Below, in pieces: positions 34,481 to 46,245 of a DNA stretch of 64,000 nucleotides. The notes under the pieces are model-generated. The model did no database searches, had not been told where the DNA came from, and saw nothing but the letters and a program-made list of their open reading frames with translations. Made by a program: the position numbers and the translations under genes. The first letter of the stretch is position 1. Each line of letters begins with the position of its first letter. Source of the DNA: Nicotiana tabacum. Lineage: Eukaryota; Streptophyta; Magnoliopsida; Solanales; Solanaceae. The DNA is taken from assembly GCF_000715075.1 (NCBI RefSeq), contig NC_134085.1, forward strand, positions 154,284,178-154,348,177. The letters are read 5' to 3'.

Positions 34481-35139
34481 GGAGTCATCGCTTGATCTTG
34501 TTACATGTATATTATTAGTCTCCTCATATGATGTATATGCACTGATTGACCCAGGTTCCATCTTATCATATGTAACTCCGCTAGTTGCTGATAAGTTTGG
34601 AATAAAACCTGAATTGGTTAAGCCTTTTGAGGTATCTACCTGTTGGGGACTCGGTGATAGCTAAGCAAGTATATAGGGGTTGTATAATAGTACTTCATGG
34701 TCGAATTACCATAGCAGATTTAATCGAGTTAGATATGGTAGAATTTGATGTTATAATGGGTATGGGTTGGTTGGCTTCTTGTCATGCTAACATTGATTGT
34801 AGATCAAAGATAGTCCGATTTCAATTTTCGGGGGAGTCTGTTTTGGAGTGGAAAGGTAACACGGCATCACCGAGAGGTAGATTTGTTTCCTATCTCAAGG
34901 CAAGGAAAATGATCAGAAAGGGTTGTATTTATCACTTAGTTCAGGTTCAGGATGTGGAAGTAGAGTCACCAACCATTCAGTCCATCCATGTGGTTAATGA
35001 GTTTCCCGATAAGCTTTCGGGTCACCCGCCAAAGCGAGAAATTGAGTTTTCTATTGACCTACTACCAGATACTCACCCAATATCTATTCCTCCCTATAGA
35101 ATGGCCCCCTCAGAGCTGAAAGATTTGAAAAACAACTAA
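34481..35139 (+). pseudogene. Gypsy-C protease and RT start
   Basis: DVYALIDPGSILSYVTPLVADKFG (34532-34600) is the protease active-site loop with Asp-Pro-Gly-Ser. After a frameshift near 34630, VADLIELDMVEFDVIMGMGWLASCHANIDC-like text follows (here IADLIELDMVEFD), with Gly replacing the usual Asp in GMDW. The pre-RT segment [21 protein letters not shown] lies at 35041-35103. The frame breaks at about 35137. Confidence 0.82.
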
Positions 35140-36357
35140 AGGACTTACTTGAAAAAGGTTTTATCAGACCTAGTATGTCACAGTAGGGAGCATCTGTTTT
35201 GTTTGTAAGAAATAAAGATGGTTCCTTACGAATGTGTATTGATTATAGACAGCTGAATAAAGTGACGATCATGAATAAATACCCGCTCCCGAGAATTGAT
35301 GATTTATTTGATCAGTTGCAAGGTGCCAAGTATTTTTCAAAGATAGACTTGAGGTTCGGGTACCATCAGGTAAGGGTTAAGAATGAAGATATTCTAAAGA
35401 CAACATTCAGGACTAGATATGGGCACTTTGAGTTTCGGGTTATGTCGTTCGGTCTGACCAATGCCCCAGTAGTATTCATGGATTTGATGAACCGTGTGTT
35501 CAGGCTTTTTTTAAATCTATTCGTAATTGTATTTATCGATGATATATTGGTGTATTCTCGTTCAGAGGCTAAGCATACTGATCATCTGCGTACTGTGCTC
35601 AAAGTTCTACAAGAAAGGAAGTTGTATGCTAAATTTTCTAGATGTGAATTCTGGTTGAACTCTGTAGCTTGGGCATGTTATTTCGGGTGAAGGTATCCGG
35701 GTGGATACATGAAATATTGAGGCAGTAAAGACTTGGCCTAGACCCACAACACCGATGGAGGTTCGTAGCTTTCTCGGTTTGGCAGGTTATTATAGGAGAT
35801 TTGTAGAAGGATTTTCTTCCTTTTCAGCACCATTGACAAAGTTGACTCAGAAGGGAGAAAAGTTTCAATGGACTGATGCTTGTGAACGGAGTTTCCAAGC
35901 ATTAAAGGACATATTAATGTTAGCACCGGTTCTAACGCTTTCAGAAAGGACCGATGGTTATGTGATATATTATGACGCTTTAGGCATTGGATTGGGTTGT
36001 GTTTTGATGAAGCATGGTAATGTTCTGGCTTATGCTTCTAGACAACTAAAAAAACACGAGAATAACTACCCGACCCACGATTTAGAGTTAGCTGTGGCGA
36101 TTCATGCACTAAAGATGTGGAGGCACTACTTGTATGGCATTCATGTTGATATTTATATGGATCATAAGATCCTCCAGTACATCTTCAAGCAAAAGGAATT
36201 GAATCTACATCAAAGTAGATGGTTGGAGCTACTTAAAGACTATGACGTTGATTTTTTGTACCATCCAGAGAAGGCGAACGTAGTAGCTGACACCCTTAGC
36301 CGTAGATCTATGGGTATCATGTCGTATAAGGCCAGAAAAGAGGGGAATAGCCCATGA
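35140..36357 (+). pseudogene. pol: Gypsy-C reverse transcriptase and RNase H
   Basis: RT reads [20 protein letters not shown] (35193-35250), [15 protein letters not shown] (35336-35380) and the catalytic [20 protein letters not shown] (35530-35590). A one-base change of frame near 35670 separates [13 protein letters not shown] from the next block. [18 protein letters not shown] (35770-35820), [17 protein letters not shown] (35960-36010), [21 protein letters not shown] and [18 protein letters not shown] (36260-36310) follow. In RNase H the first catalytic Asp is retained (YYDA). It is the best-preserved RT of the two Gypsy-C units in view. Confidence 0.87.
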
Positions 36358-36808
36358 GGTTCATCATCTAGTTAGTCTTGGAGTTCGGATACTGGACTCA
36401 GGTGATATTGGAATTACTCTTCAAGGTACGACAACATCCTCTTTAGTAACTGAAGTAAAGGAACGCCAGTACAAGGATCCTGTGCTAATTCTTTATAGGG
36501 ATACCACTCTTCAAAAGGAGAAGACACTGTTTGAAATTACAAAAGATGGGGTCCTCAAATATTAAGGGCGATTATGTGTGCCTAATGTTGTAGGTCTGCA
36601 CCGGCAGGTTATGGGAGAAACTCACTATTCTTGTTATTCTATCCATCCAGGAGCGACAAAGATGTATCATGACATCAAGGAAGTATATCGGTGGAACAAA
36701 ATGAAAAAGGATGTAGCAGAATTTTTTGCTCAGTGTCCTAACTGTCAGTAGGTTAACATTGAGCATCAAAACCCAGTGGATTATTGCAGGCTATGGAGAT
36801 TCCGACCC
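36358..36808 (+). pseudogene. Gypsy-C pre-integrase region, cut by deletion
   Basis: [18 protein letters not shown], then RQYKDPVLILYRD and RLCVPNVVGLHRQVMGE, lead to the zinc finger with IHPGATKMYHD and CPNCQ (36640-36750). A TAG replaces the Gln after CPNCQ. At 36806-36808 the text jumps into LTR sequence (position 31650 of the first LTR), so the integrase core, C-terminus, PPT and LTR start are all missing. Confidence 0.85.
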
Positions 36809-37085
36809 AAAGCATACAAAAGCAAGAAAACATTTTAGAGATCATAAGCTAAATTTCATAGTACACAAAAACGTTTTGAAGCAGAAACAATTTCGTTTCA
36901 ATCCAAGCATATGTTTCGTTCATATTTTGCAGAAGCAGAAAGCTTCATTTCATTCAAATAATTCAAGGAATAGGTATGTTAAGGCTCTCCCTTCTTTCTT
37001 TTGGCATGGTCCATATGATATTGAAGAAACGAGCAAACACACAGTTTTCATAAATTACTCTATTAATAGAAATAGTAGCGGTGTC
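36809..37085 (+). repeat. Gypsy-C second LTR, left piece
   Basis: It matches 31650-31925 of the first LTR with few differences. It starts at the deletion junction and ends with GTGTC at the Tat/Ogre insertion site. The right piece continues at 60954. Confidence 0.88.
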
Positions 37086-40000
37086 TGTCACACCTCCATT
37101 TTATCGCGCCCGCGAGGGGGGGCGCGTGGGGAGTTTTCTCCAATTAAAGGACAGTCGAAACGTGATTTGTTTATTTGTTTCAGAGTCGCCACCTGGGAAT
37201 TTTAAGGCGTCCCAAGTCACCGGTTTTAATCCCTGAATCGAGGAGAATATGACTCTGTTTGTTATTCTGCGAACCAGAAATCCTGAGTAAGGAATTCTGT
37301 TAATTCGGGAGAAGGTGTTAGGCATTCCCGAATTCTGTGGTTTTAGCACGGTCGCTTAACCATTTTTATATTTGGCTTAATTATCTTGATTTGTTAAATA
37401 CATTTTTTATTTGTTGCCCAATTTTATTACCGCTTTTGTTTAGATTGTTTATAATTATGTAAACGAATCACACGTACGTATATTCGTATTAGATTCCCTT
37501 TGTAAAAAATCGTGCCACGCATACGTGTACACAGAAAGGTTAATAATATTATTTCTTGTTTATTTTTATTATAAAAAAAATAAACTTATGTTCGAAATTG
37601 TGCTTAAAATTAAGAACGTTCGTCGCTCTTGTATGATTAAATAGTGGACTGCATATCTCGGGTTATGTGAAATTAATATTGATATTCTCTGAAGAACCCC
37701 TTTTTTATTAAATGTTCACTCGAAGTTGCGCGAACTCATAATCCGATTTTACTTTTAGAAATATAATCAGGTTACGCGAACGCATCCCTAATCACGCAAA
37801 ATATTTTTAATAGTAGTATAGATCTTCCATAAATTGTTTATTATGTCCATGCAATTTTATGTGAAAGTCATGAGAAATCAATATTTTTCTAGTCTCTAAA
37901 CTCCTCGTTGATCGCAAATTATAATTTTTCCGCGTATAAATTATATTCCTCCGAGCCATTCTAATTTAAAAATAAAATAAACAACGTGTGATTAATACTA
38001 CCCTTTTTCTCGTAAATACAGTATATGTATGCTCAAATGCGAATGTATATGAAACTAAAAAAATCTGACTCATGACAGGGAATGCTATTTTTTGAAGAAT
38101 TTTCTTTATTCTATTTGTAACGAATGCTGTTTTTTTTGCACTCTTAAGATTGTTACACATTATAAATCTAATCTACTTCTACATCGTTTGTTCTTAATCT
38201 AATAGGCGAAATTATTTTGATTAATTCTGCTTATGATTGAGTTTGGGATATATATATATAATCAAACCAATTTGATTCTCAATCTATGTGAACTATTGCT
38301 AAACACTAACTTTCGCATTGTATAAATTCCTAGGCCATTTGTTATTAAGAAAGAGAACAAATCTACATGTTGACTTAATGATATTACATATAACATTATT
38401 CACCATATTTCAACATTATGAACATAACGACGGATTGTACTCATGCATCTTTCAACTATAGATTATAAACATAACCATCATTGTGCCATATATGAACAGA
38501 ATAAAACTAACATCATTTGATCTACAACTAAATCGGACGGTTGACAAAATAGGCTAGCGATATAGTTTTTGCCATTTCCATACTATTCTTTACTTAACTA
38601 ACAATGCCACAAGACTTAATTAATAGCCAATTTTATACCATATTTCCTATTTCTTGATAATTCAATCACAACTATACATAATGAAATTCTGAAATATATA
38701 ACATTATTACAACACTTATGCGAACTTCCAATGGGAATGATTAACTATAGTCGTTATGTCAAGCATACTACCATGTTAAATAACTAAAACAAAGCTGAAA
38801 TTTAAACTAATGAACTTGGACGAATGGAAAACAGAATTATAATTCCCGAACTTCATTTATTTGTCATGTTGAAGCTTTTCATGACAGGAGTTTACAGATA
38901 TGTACCTGGAAATGAAGGTAGAAGGAGTAAATTTCAGCAGTGACAGCAGCAACAAAATCAGCAGAATATACCAGTGTTCAATAGATTTGATCAACAAAGC
39001 AAGACCCGAGGAACCCAGATGCACAGTACCAAGACTTCTTTTAAAAGTTTCAGATTTTTTAAACTGAACAAACAGGATCAAATAAATCCGGACAGATTGC
39101 AGGAAAAACAGTATTTCTGATTTTTAGACTTTAGAAAAGGAAAACTGAAAAGCTCTTAATTTCAGAAAATCAGCCTCAACACTAGTGTCTGATGTAGAAT
39201 TCTTTTTACTGTTTCTGATTTTTTCTTTCTTTCCTTCTGTTCTCTATCTGATTCTGTGTGTGTTTCTTTTTCTGTTTTTTCTCAGTTTTTTCAGATTTCT
39301 ATTTCTGATTTTTCTCAATGCCTCTCTCTGTGTATCTCTTAATGTCTATATCTGTGTGTATTAAAATCTGCCTTCAATCAGTCCCAATCACTTCTATCTT
39401 ATACAGGTCTGCCCCTTTTCTTTTTAGTGCTGCCTGGACCCCTTTCTTCTTTTAAAAACAAGAAAATCATATCCAAAATCTGCTTTTAACTACTTTAAAT
39501 CCCATTACAAATCTTTTTCCTGATTTTCAGTACTCCCATTACCCTTTGTTTCCCATTATTACATTAAATAAGAGCCATTAACACTCCACTATCAGCACAC
39601 TAATATCCTCACTGTTTCATTCCCAATAGTACCCCTGAAAGCCTACTATTATTACTGCCCTCAAAGAAATCAGAATCTGATACAAAACAAATTTTAAAAT
39701 CTGTTCAAACTCGATTATCTTTCTGAATTAAACAGCTATAACCAATCCTATCAACCTTCTAACACAGTTGTATCTAACCAACCCTTGTAAACTTGAATTC
39801 AAACCCAACATCTTAATAACATTACACTAAATTCAGCATAACAATTTAAACTGAATTTCAACATTGAACTAAGATCCAAACAAATACAGGAGCATTGTCA
39901 ATATACTGACAATGCCCTGAAACTTAATGCTCAGAAATCAACACACACACAGCATCCTTTTGATGAACTTATTGAACTATAAACAAGGATGATTTAATTA

Positions 40001-41738
40001 ACGAGTATTAGTCAATTGACTATCTATAACAATTGTCAACAAACAATAGGTAAACAGATTGTTTCAATCAGTATTAATGGAAATAAGAATTTACAAAGCA
40101 ACTAATCGACGAACTTAATCGAGTCGATTATACACATTATAAACAATCATAACCAACAGAAACAATGATATAATTCTGATCAACTAATCGGGTATGAGGC
40201 AGAATCACAGAATTAATCTAAACAAATATGAAAAAATTACACAGACAAATAGGCAACAATATATGTAGTAAACAAAAAAAAATAGGAAAAATACCTCGGA
40301 ATCTTTAAATTATACGGACCCAAGCTTGACTTTGAATTCGGACCTTTTTGAGATCAAACAGACCTTAGTCGAAGTATTTTCAACTGAAAATACTTTGACT
40401 AAGGTCGATTAGACCCCAATCTCCTATTTAATTTGGGCAGAATCCAAAAATTTGGTGTTTCTAGGGTTCTTAAAGGTTCGATTTGGGTCTCAACCATTTC
40501 TGGTCTGATTTGAGGGGAACCAAAGATGACACAAGGGTGAGGGAGGCCTAGGGGTCATTTGGTGTAAGTTTGGAACGAAACTGGGTGAGTTCATTTTTGG
40601 CTCGAACCTTCAAAAGAAGATTCGAAGAACTCTGAGGTGATTCGAGCCAAACAAACACCAGATCCATAACGAGGCAGGTTAGGAGGTGCTATGGTGTTAA
40701 TTAGGAAGTCATCGGAGAAGGTTGGGTTTTCAAACCAACCTTCAATCGAAGATTCAAGACTATATGGTCTGATTCGAGGGAAACTAACCCCGGATCCGTA
40801 AAGAGGGGGTTGTGGGGAGTCGAGGGTGTTAAGGTGGGGTTGTTTGGACTACCGGAACCGCCGTGAGGCAATTTCCGGTAGGCGGTGTACGGTGGTAAAT
40901 GGCGGAGTTCATCAGACCTCTTGAAAGAGATGATGAACAGGACACAGGGGTGGGGTATTTGGTTTGGGGGGCTGGGGTGTGGATTGGAGTTATATACGAG
41001 TGGGGTGGATTGATCTCATCCGTTGGATCAATTAAGATGCACGGTTGAGATTAATTCATTTAACCAAACGTTGTCGTTTGGTTAAAGATTGGGGTCAGGC
41101 TGGATCGGGGCAGTGGGTCGGGTAGGGGATTATTGGTAAGGGGTGTGAGATCTCAGCCGTTGGATGGATTTGATCCAACGGTCCTTGATGAAACGCGACA
41201 AAACGCCGTCGTTTGGTTCGATTAAATTGGACCGGACAGGGGGGTTTGGATTGGGCTGAGGGGTTTGATTTGTTTGGGCCTGATTTTGTTTAAGATTTTG
41301 GCCCAAATCCGTTTTGCCCATTAATTAACTCTTCTCAATTTCCAATTTTATTCCTTAATTATTAAAATCCTAATTAAAATTATAAAAACAAAATTACTCT
41401 TACAAAATATTAATTACTTTTTAACAAATGTTAACACATAGATAAAACATTAATTACACAATGACATAATTAATGACCAAAATAAGGTAAATGCATATTT
41501 TTTGTGATTTTCTTTTAATTAACTCTTAAATGCATAATTAAATCCTAATTATGCATGCAACATGTGTTTTTATTTTATTTTTCATTTTAACAAAAAAGTA
41601 GACATTTACGGACATAACACAAATATTTAATAAACGCCACACAAATTCTAAAAATTGCACACTAAGCAAAAATTGTTTTATTATTTTTTTTGAATTATTT
41701 TGGAGTAATTTTCGTGAGGCAAAAATCACGTGCTCACA
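37086..41738 (-). repeat. Tat/Ogre 3' LTR (4653 bp)
   Basis: The minus strand begins TGTGAGCACGTGATTTTTG at 41738 and ends GGTGTGACA at 37086. It is non-coding. It retains a 275 bp segment (40929-41203) and an approximately 50 bp segment near 40713 that are missing in the 5' LTR. The G-box core CACGTG lies 7 bases from the LTR start. An 11-base PBS-like sequence lies at 37181-37191. Confidence 0.93.
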
Positions 41739-41757
41739 GCTGCCCCTCTTTGTGCGG
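41739..41757 (-). other. Tat/Ogre polypurine tract
   Basis: The minus strand reads AAAGAGGGGCAGC directly before the LTR start TGTGAGC, the expected plus-strand primer site. Confidence 0.8.
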
Positions 41758-41877
41758 AAACTTAAAGAGTTTTCGTGCAAAGATAAAGTGAGCGTATACG
41801 AGCGATTTTTGCCCGTTCAAATACTCCGTGGGAAGCATTTTTTGAAAGATTTGACCGAACCTCTGCTTCAAAGGTTT

Positions 41878-41920
41878 CCTACATATCCTTGGCTATAAAG
41901 GAATCAGGTCAATGTAGTTC
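41878..41920 (-). ncRNA. Candidate structured RNA motif, copy 3 (before PPT)
   Basis: On the element's sense strand: outer stem CTACAT / ATGTAG, then TGACCTGATT, then inner stem TCCTT / AAGGA around a 7-base loop. Compared with the copies at 48374 and 55664, the outer stem has a G-C to A-T exchange and the inner stem a changed last pair. The single-stranded TGACCTGATT is unchanged from copy 2. Confidence 0.5.
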
Positions 41921-42303
41921 GGGAAGTTTTGGGTAGCTGGGACTACCGTGGGACTGTGATATTACTGCTGTTTTTACTGCTTGCTGACCTCCTTATTACA
42001 CCTTGCTTCAAAGGTAAAACAAAAGCTAAACTAGACTATGGTATATGAATTACAGAATCTTATCTAGATCATGCCCTTGCGTTTCTTGTTGTCTTGATGT
42101 TTTGGTGACTTTTGGGCATCTTTTGCTTCTGACTTGTTCCGCATTTCCTTTCATTGTGCCTCGTATTTCCTTTATTTGTTTGGGACTCTTGTTGTTTCTT
42201 GCTGGGGATTTGGTTGGACTCCTTTGCTTTATTGACTTTACGTGTGCTCCTTTCTTATATGAGCGGGCCTTTGGCTTCAATATTTCAATTGTATTCCCTT
42301 GTT

Positions 42304-43114
42304 CTCCAGGTGGGCGCCTGATTTCTTCCTTTCTTTGTTCTTGTTCTCCAGGTGGACGCCTGATTTCTTTTTAAATTCTTCATCCTCGTTCTCCAGGTGG
42401 ACGCCTGATTTCTTCTTTAATTCTTCATCCTCATTCTCCAGGTGGACGCCTGATTTCTTCTTCAATTCTTCATCCTCATTCTCCAGGTGGACGCCTGACT
42501 TCTTCTTAAAATTTTCATCCTCATTCTCCAGGTGGACGCCTGATTTCTTCTTTAATTCTTCATCCTCATTCTCCAGGTGGACGCCTGATTTCTTCTTTAA
42601 TTCTTCATCCTTATTCTCCAGGTGGACGCCTGATTTCTTCTTTAATTCTTCATCCTCATTCTCTAGGTGGACGCCTGATTTCTTCTTTAATTCTTCATCC
42701 TCATTCTCCAGGTGGACGCCTGATTTCTTCTTTAATTCTTCATCCTCATTCTCCAGGTGGACGCCTGATTTCTTCTTTAATTCTTCATCCTTATTCTCCA
42801 GGTGGACGCCTGATTTCTTCTTTAATTCTTCATCCTCATTCTCCAGGTGGACGCCTGATTTCTTCTTTAATTCTTCATCCTCATTCTCCAGGTGGATGCC
42901 TGATTTCTTCTTCAATTCTTCACCCTTGTTCTCCAGGTGGACGCCTGACTTCTTCTTGAATTCTTCATCCTCATTCTCCAGGTGGACGCCTGAGTTCTTC
43001 TTCTTAAATTTTTCATCCTCATTCTCTAGGTGGACGCCTGATTTCTTCTTTAATTTTTTCATCCTCATTCTCCAGGTGGACGCCTGACTCCTTTTTAAAT
43101 TTTTTCACCGGGTG
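42304..43114. repeat. 45 bp minisatellite, 18 copies, in Tat/Ogre 3' UTR
   Basis: The unit start CTCCAGGTGGACGCCTGA occurs at 42304, 42346, 42391, then every 45 bases to 42976, then 43024 and 43070. Thirteen or so steps are exactly 45; others are 42, 48 and 46. Because 45 is a multiple of three, both strands stay open. The minus strand reads a 15-residue charged repeat around KKKSGVHLENEDEEL (263 codons), the plus strand FSRWTPDFFFNSSSS (262 codons). Neither resembles a known protein. Most central copies are identical, so the array is young or homogenised. Confidence 0.95.
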
Positions 43115-43369
43115 TTTCCTGACACAAATGTTGTTTTTGCCCCTGTTTCAAATCAAAGAAAACTTCGTTAGTTTAAAGCAGGGTGGTTAACTGGGGCATT
43201 CTTGCCGACGGTGGAGCTTCTCTTCGTCTTGTTTTATTGCCTTGGAATGGTTGATGTAAGCACGTGATTTTTGACCCTCCCCGAGATTTTTCACATTTTT
43301 AGCGTGAATATGTGAAATTGGGTCTAATATAGCCATTTTAACTATTTTTACTTTATTTCGTTGCAAAAA

Positions 43370-43920
43370 GAAAAAATCACAAAAAATACATATATAAATT
43401 TTAGTTTATGCATTTCTCATAAACGTGGAAAAAATACAAAAAAATTGTACTTTATTTTGGTACTTTATATAAATTCAAAAATTACTAAAATATATAGTTC
43501 TATTAATGTTTGCAGTCATTATAATTTTGAAAAATACAAAAATTGTACTTTATTTTGGTACTTTATATAAATTCGAAAATTACAAAAAAAAATATATATA
43601 TAATTCTATTAATGTTTTGTAGTCGTTTTAATACAAAAAATATTATTTTATATTTTGTCTTTATTAAAAAACGAAAATTACAAAAAAATAGTTTTATTAA
43701 TATTTTATAGTCATTTTTACTTTGAAAAAATACAAAAAATATTACTTCATATTTTACCTTAATATTTACGAAAATTACAAAAATAGTTTTATTAATATTT
43801 TATAGTCATTTTAACTTTGAAAAAATACAAAAAATATTACTTCATATTTTATCTTAATATTTACGAAAATTACAAAAATAGTTTTATTAATATTTTGTAG
43901 CTATTTTAAATCCTTAAAAA
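43370..43920. repeat. AT-rich tandem array, about 95-105 bp units
   Basis: GTTTTATTAATATTTT occurs at 43691, 43786 and 43881, exactly 95 bases apart. Degenerate earlier copies (TTCTATTAATGTTT near 43498 and 43604) extend it to about five units. The segments between share GAAAAATACAAAAA and CGAAAATTACAAAAA. Confidence 0.8.
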
Positions 43921-44181
43921 TATTTAAAAAGATATAGTTTTGTTAAATACTAGTCTTATTTTTGGTAGTTATTTTGCTTACATAGGACTAGTTAAGCAAC
44001 GTGTTCCTATTTCTCGGGTCTGGGCAAAAGAATAATATTCGGGTTCAAACTACCCGGTTTTAGGCCTAATTTTCGGACCTAGCCCATAATAAACCGTGTC
44101 CAGGACACGTGGGGAACCCCACCACGCGTGGGGGACATATTCCTTGAACCCCACCACGCGTGGGGCTCATTTTTCTTGGCA

Positions 44182-46245
44182 AAACATTACAAAACACGGA
44201 CAAAGGCCAAAGCATAGCAGGACTGGGAAAACATTTTGGACAGAGTACTGTTCCTCCGTCTTCCTCCTTTGAACGCCTAACAAACCCTACTGTAAAACCC
44301 AAAAAACCTAGGAGCTCCCCAACCCCACCAGCGACCAACAGCTTCCCCCCCCTCGTCGTCACGCTCAACACCACCTGCCCCATCGCCATAACCACCATCC
44401 AAAAACCACCGAACACCACACTCCCAAACGTCCCCTCGCACCCCAGCAGTACCCAAACCAACCAGTCCAAAAACCCACCGGCAACCACCCTCCTCCTCCT
44501 GTCCAAATAGCCCCCCTCCATCACCCGAACAACGCCCAGCTCCTCCGAACGACCACCATCGTCGTTACCATCTCCGCCATCGTCGACCACTACCCCTACT
44601 GTCGCAACCAAACCCTACACCCAAAACCACCACTCCCTCATGTAAAACCATCCTCGCACCCCGTCGTCACCCCCACCAAACACTCCATCGTCGACCACGT
44701 CCAAACACCAAGCAAAACCCAGCAGCCATCGTCGACCACTACCCACGACGACCCCCGTTGTCATTGCACCCCAAAACCACTGCCCAAACAGCCCGTTGCA
44801 TCCCCCGTCGTCAAACACTGCCCGTTGGCCCCACAGTCGTCGACCAAACAGTCCGTCAGTGAGGTCGAGTTGAAGTCGAGTTCCAGTCCAAAGTCCAAAA
44901 GTTGAGTCGAGGTCCGGTTCGTCGAGTTTGTTCCGGGGTTTTCGTTGTTGTTCCTTGTTCAGTGAAGTCCGGTTCGAGTTCCGTAGGAAGCACAGTTTGT
45001 CGTTCTAGGATTGTCGAGGTTCGAAGGTTGGTGTTCTTCGTCCCTTGTTTCATTTTGTTCGTTTCGCATGTTATGATTCAAGGCAAATGAGAGTATTTGA
45101 TATTGATGAATGTCGACAATGCAATTTTGTTGTTTTGTTAAAAATGTTTATTTTTATGGATAGTTACTGCATGTATTTGATAGTGTTTAACACTACAAAA
45201 CACGGAGAAAGGCAAAAGCATGGGAGGACTTTGAAAATTTTGGCAAAAAAGAAAAACACTGTTCATCTTCTTCTTCTTTGAGAAGAAGAAGCACCAACCC
45301 TAGCAGGGGCTCCCCCTCCACCAGCTAAACGACCACCCTCCTCCTCCATCAACACCATCACTGACCCTCCGCCATCGTCCCCAACCCACTGTCCAAAAAC
45401 CTATTTACAACCCTCCCCTCGTCGTAACCAGACCAACACCACCTCCCTCATCGACAACCACCCGTCAACCGCCATACCATCACCTTCCCCCAGCACCACG
45501 ACCAACAGCGTCTCGCCTGCGTCGTCCAAACTACCAGCCCGACGAGTAGCAGCAGCGTCGTCACCTTCACTGCCTCCTCGCCACTGTCCTCACCTTCCCG
45601 GCGTAACCCACCAAACCAGTCGTGACACTCACCTTATGTCCGAACGACATCGCCATCTTCCTCCGTGAACCCACCATGGCTGCCTCCACCAGCTCCCTCT
45701 ATTGAACCCAGCCTCGTCGCATCCCGTCGTCACCCCCAACAAACCACCCAAAACCCTACGAGCTCCTACTCCCTATCGTCCAAACAACACCACTAAACAC
45801 CACCCCCGTCAACCAGTAATCCCACCACCAAACAGGTCCGTCAGTAGCCCCCCCTCCCCCCCCCGTGTCGACCTTACTGCTGTCGACGTTGTTCCATCTT
45901 TCGCGAGCAGTTGTGGGTTGCCGCGATCCCGCCTTGCCGAGTTTTCTATTTTCCGTCGAGGTTGACTTTGGGTCGTCGAGGTCCGGTACGTCGAGGTGTT
46001 TGTCCGAGGTTTCATCATTATTCCTCGTCGAGTGAGGTCCGGTTCGAGTTCCGTAGGAAGCACTGTTTGTCGTTCTAGCATTGTCGAGGTTCGAAGGTTG
46101 GTGTTCTTCGTCCTTTGTTTCATTTCATTCATTTTTGCATATTATGGTTCAAGGCAATAAATGAGAATATTCGATATTTATGAATGTCAACAATGTAATT
46201 TTTGTTGTTGTGTTAAAAATGTTTATTCTATGTTTAGTTACTGCA
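44182..46245 (+). repeat. Tandem duplication, about 1 kb unit, inside the Tat solo LTR
   Basis: Unit 1 starts CATTACAAAACACGGACAAAG at 44182 and unit 2 starts CACTACAAAACACGGAGAAAG near 45190. Both contain a C-rich middle with CGTCGACC motifs. Both end with near-identical text around GTTCGAGTTCCGTAGGAAGC (44967 and 46039) and TTAGTTACTGCATG or TAGTTACTGCATG. The units are clearly diverged. The long open frames here are products of C-richness. Confidence 0.85.

Larger units (their letters stand above)
41758..43249 (-). other. Tat/Ogre 3' untranslated tail, part 1
   Basis: This is the segment between the PPT and the nested solo LTR. It holds structured motif copy 3 and the 45 bp minisatellite. 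I see no conserved protein. Confidence 0.6.

Noticed and set aside
37086..41738. Small frames in the Tat/Ogre LTR (for example near 37966, 38857, 41130 and 41538) as genes
   Set aside because: Two of them recur in the other LTR only because the LTRs are copies; none has a domain or coding bias.
42299..43087. Plus-strand 262-codon frame over the 45 bp repeats as a gene
   Set aside because: It is antisense to the element, exists only because the unit length is a multiple of three, and has no flanking coding sequence.
42304..43114. CRISPR array
   Set aside because: The units are contiguous 45-mers with no unique spacers, and this is plant retrotransposon sequence.
44066..44611. Minus-strand 181-codon Gly/Val-rich frame and the plus-strand Pro/Thr-rich frame opposite it
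   Set aside because: Both come from strongly skewed C-rich LTR sequence and show no conserved domain.
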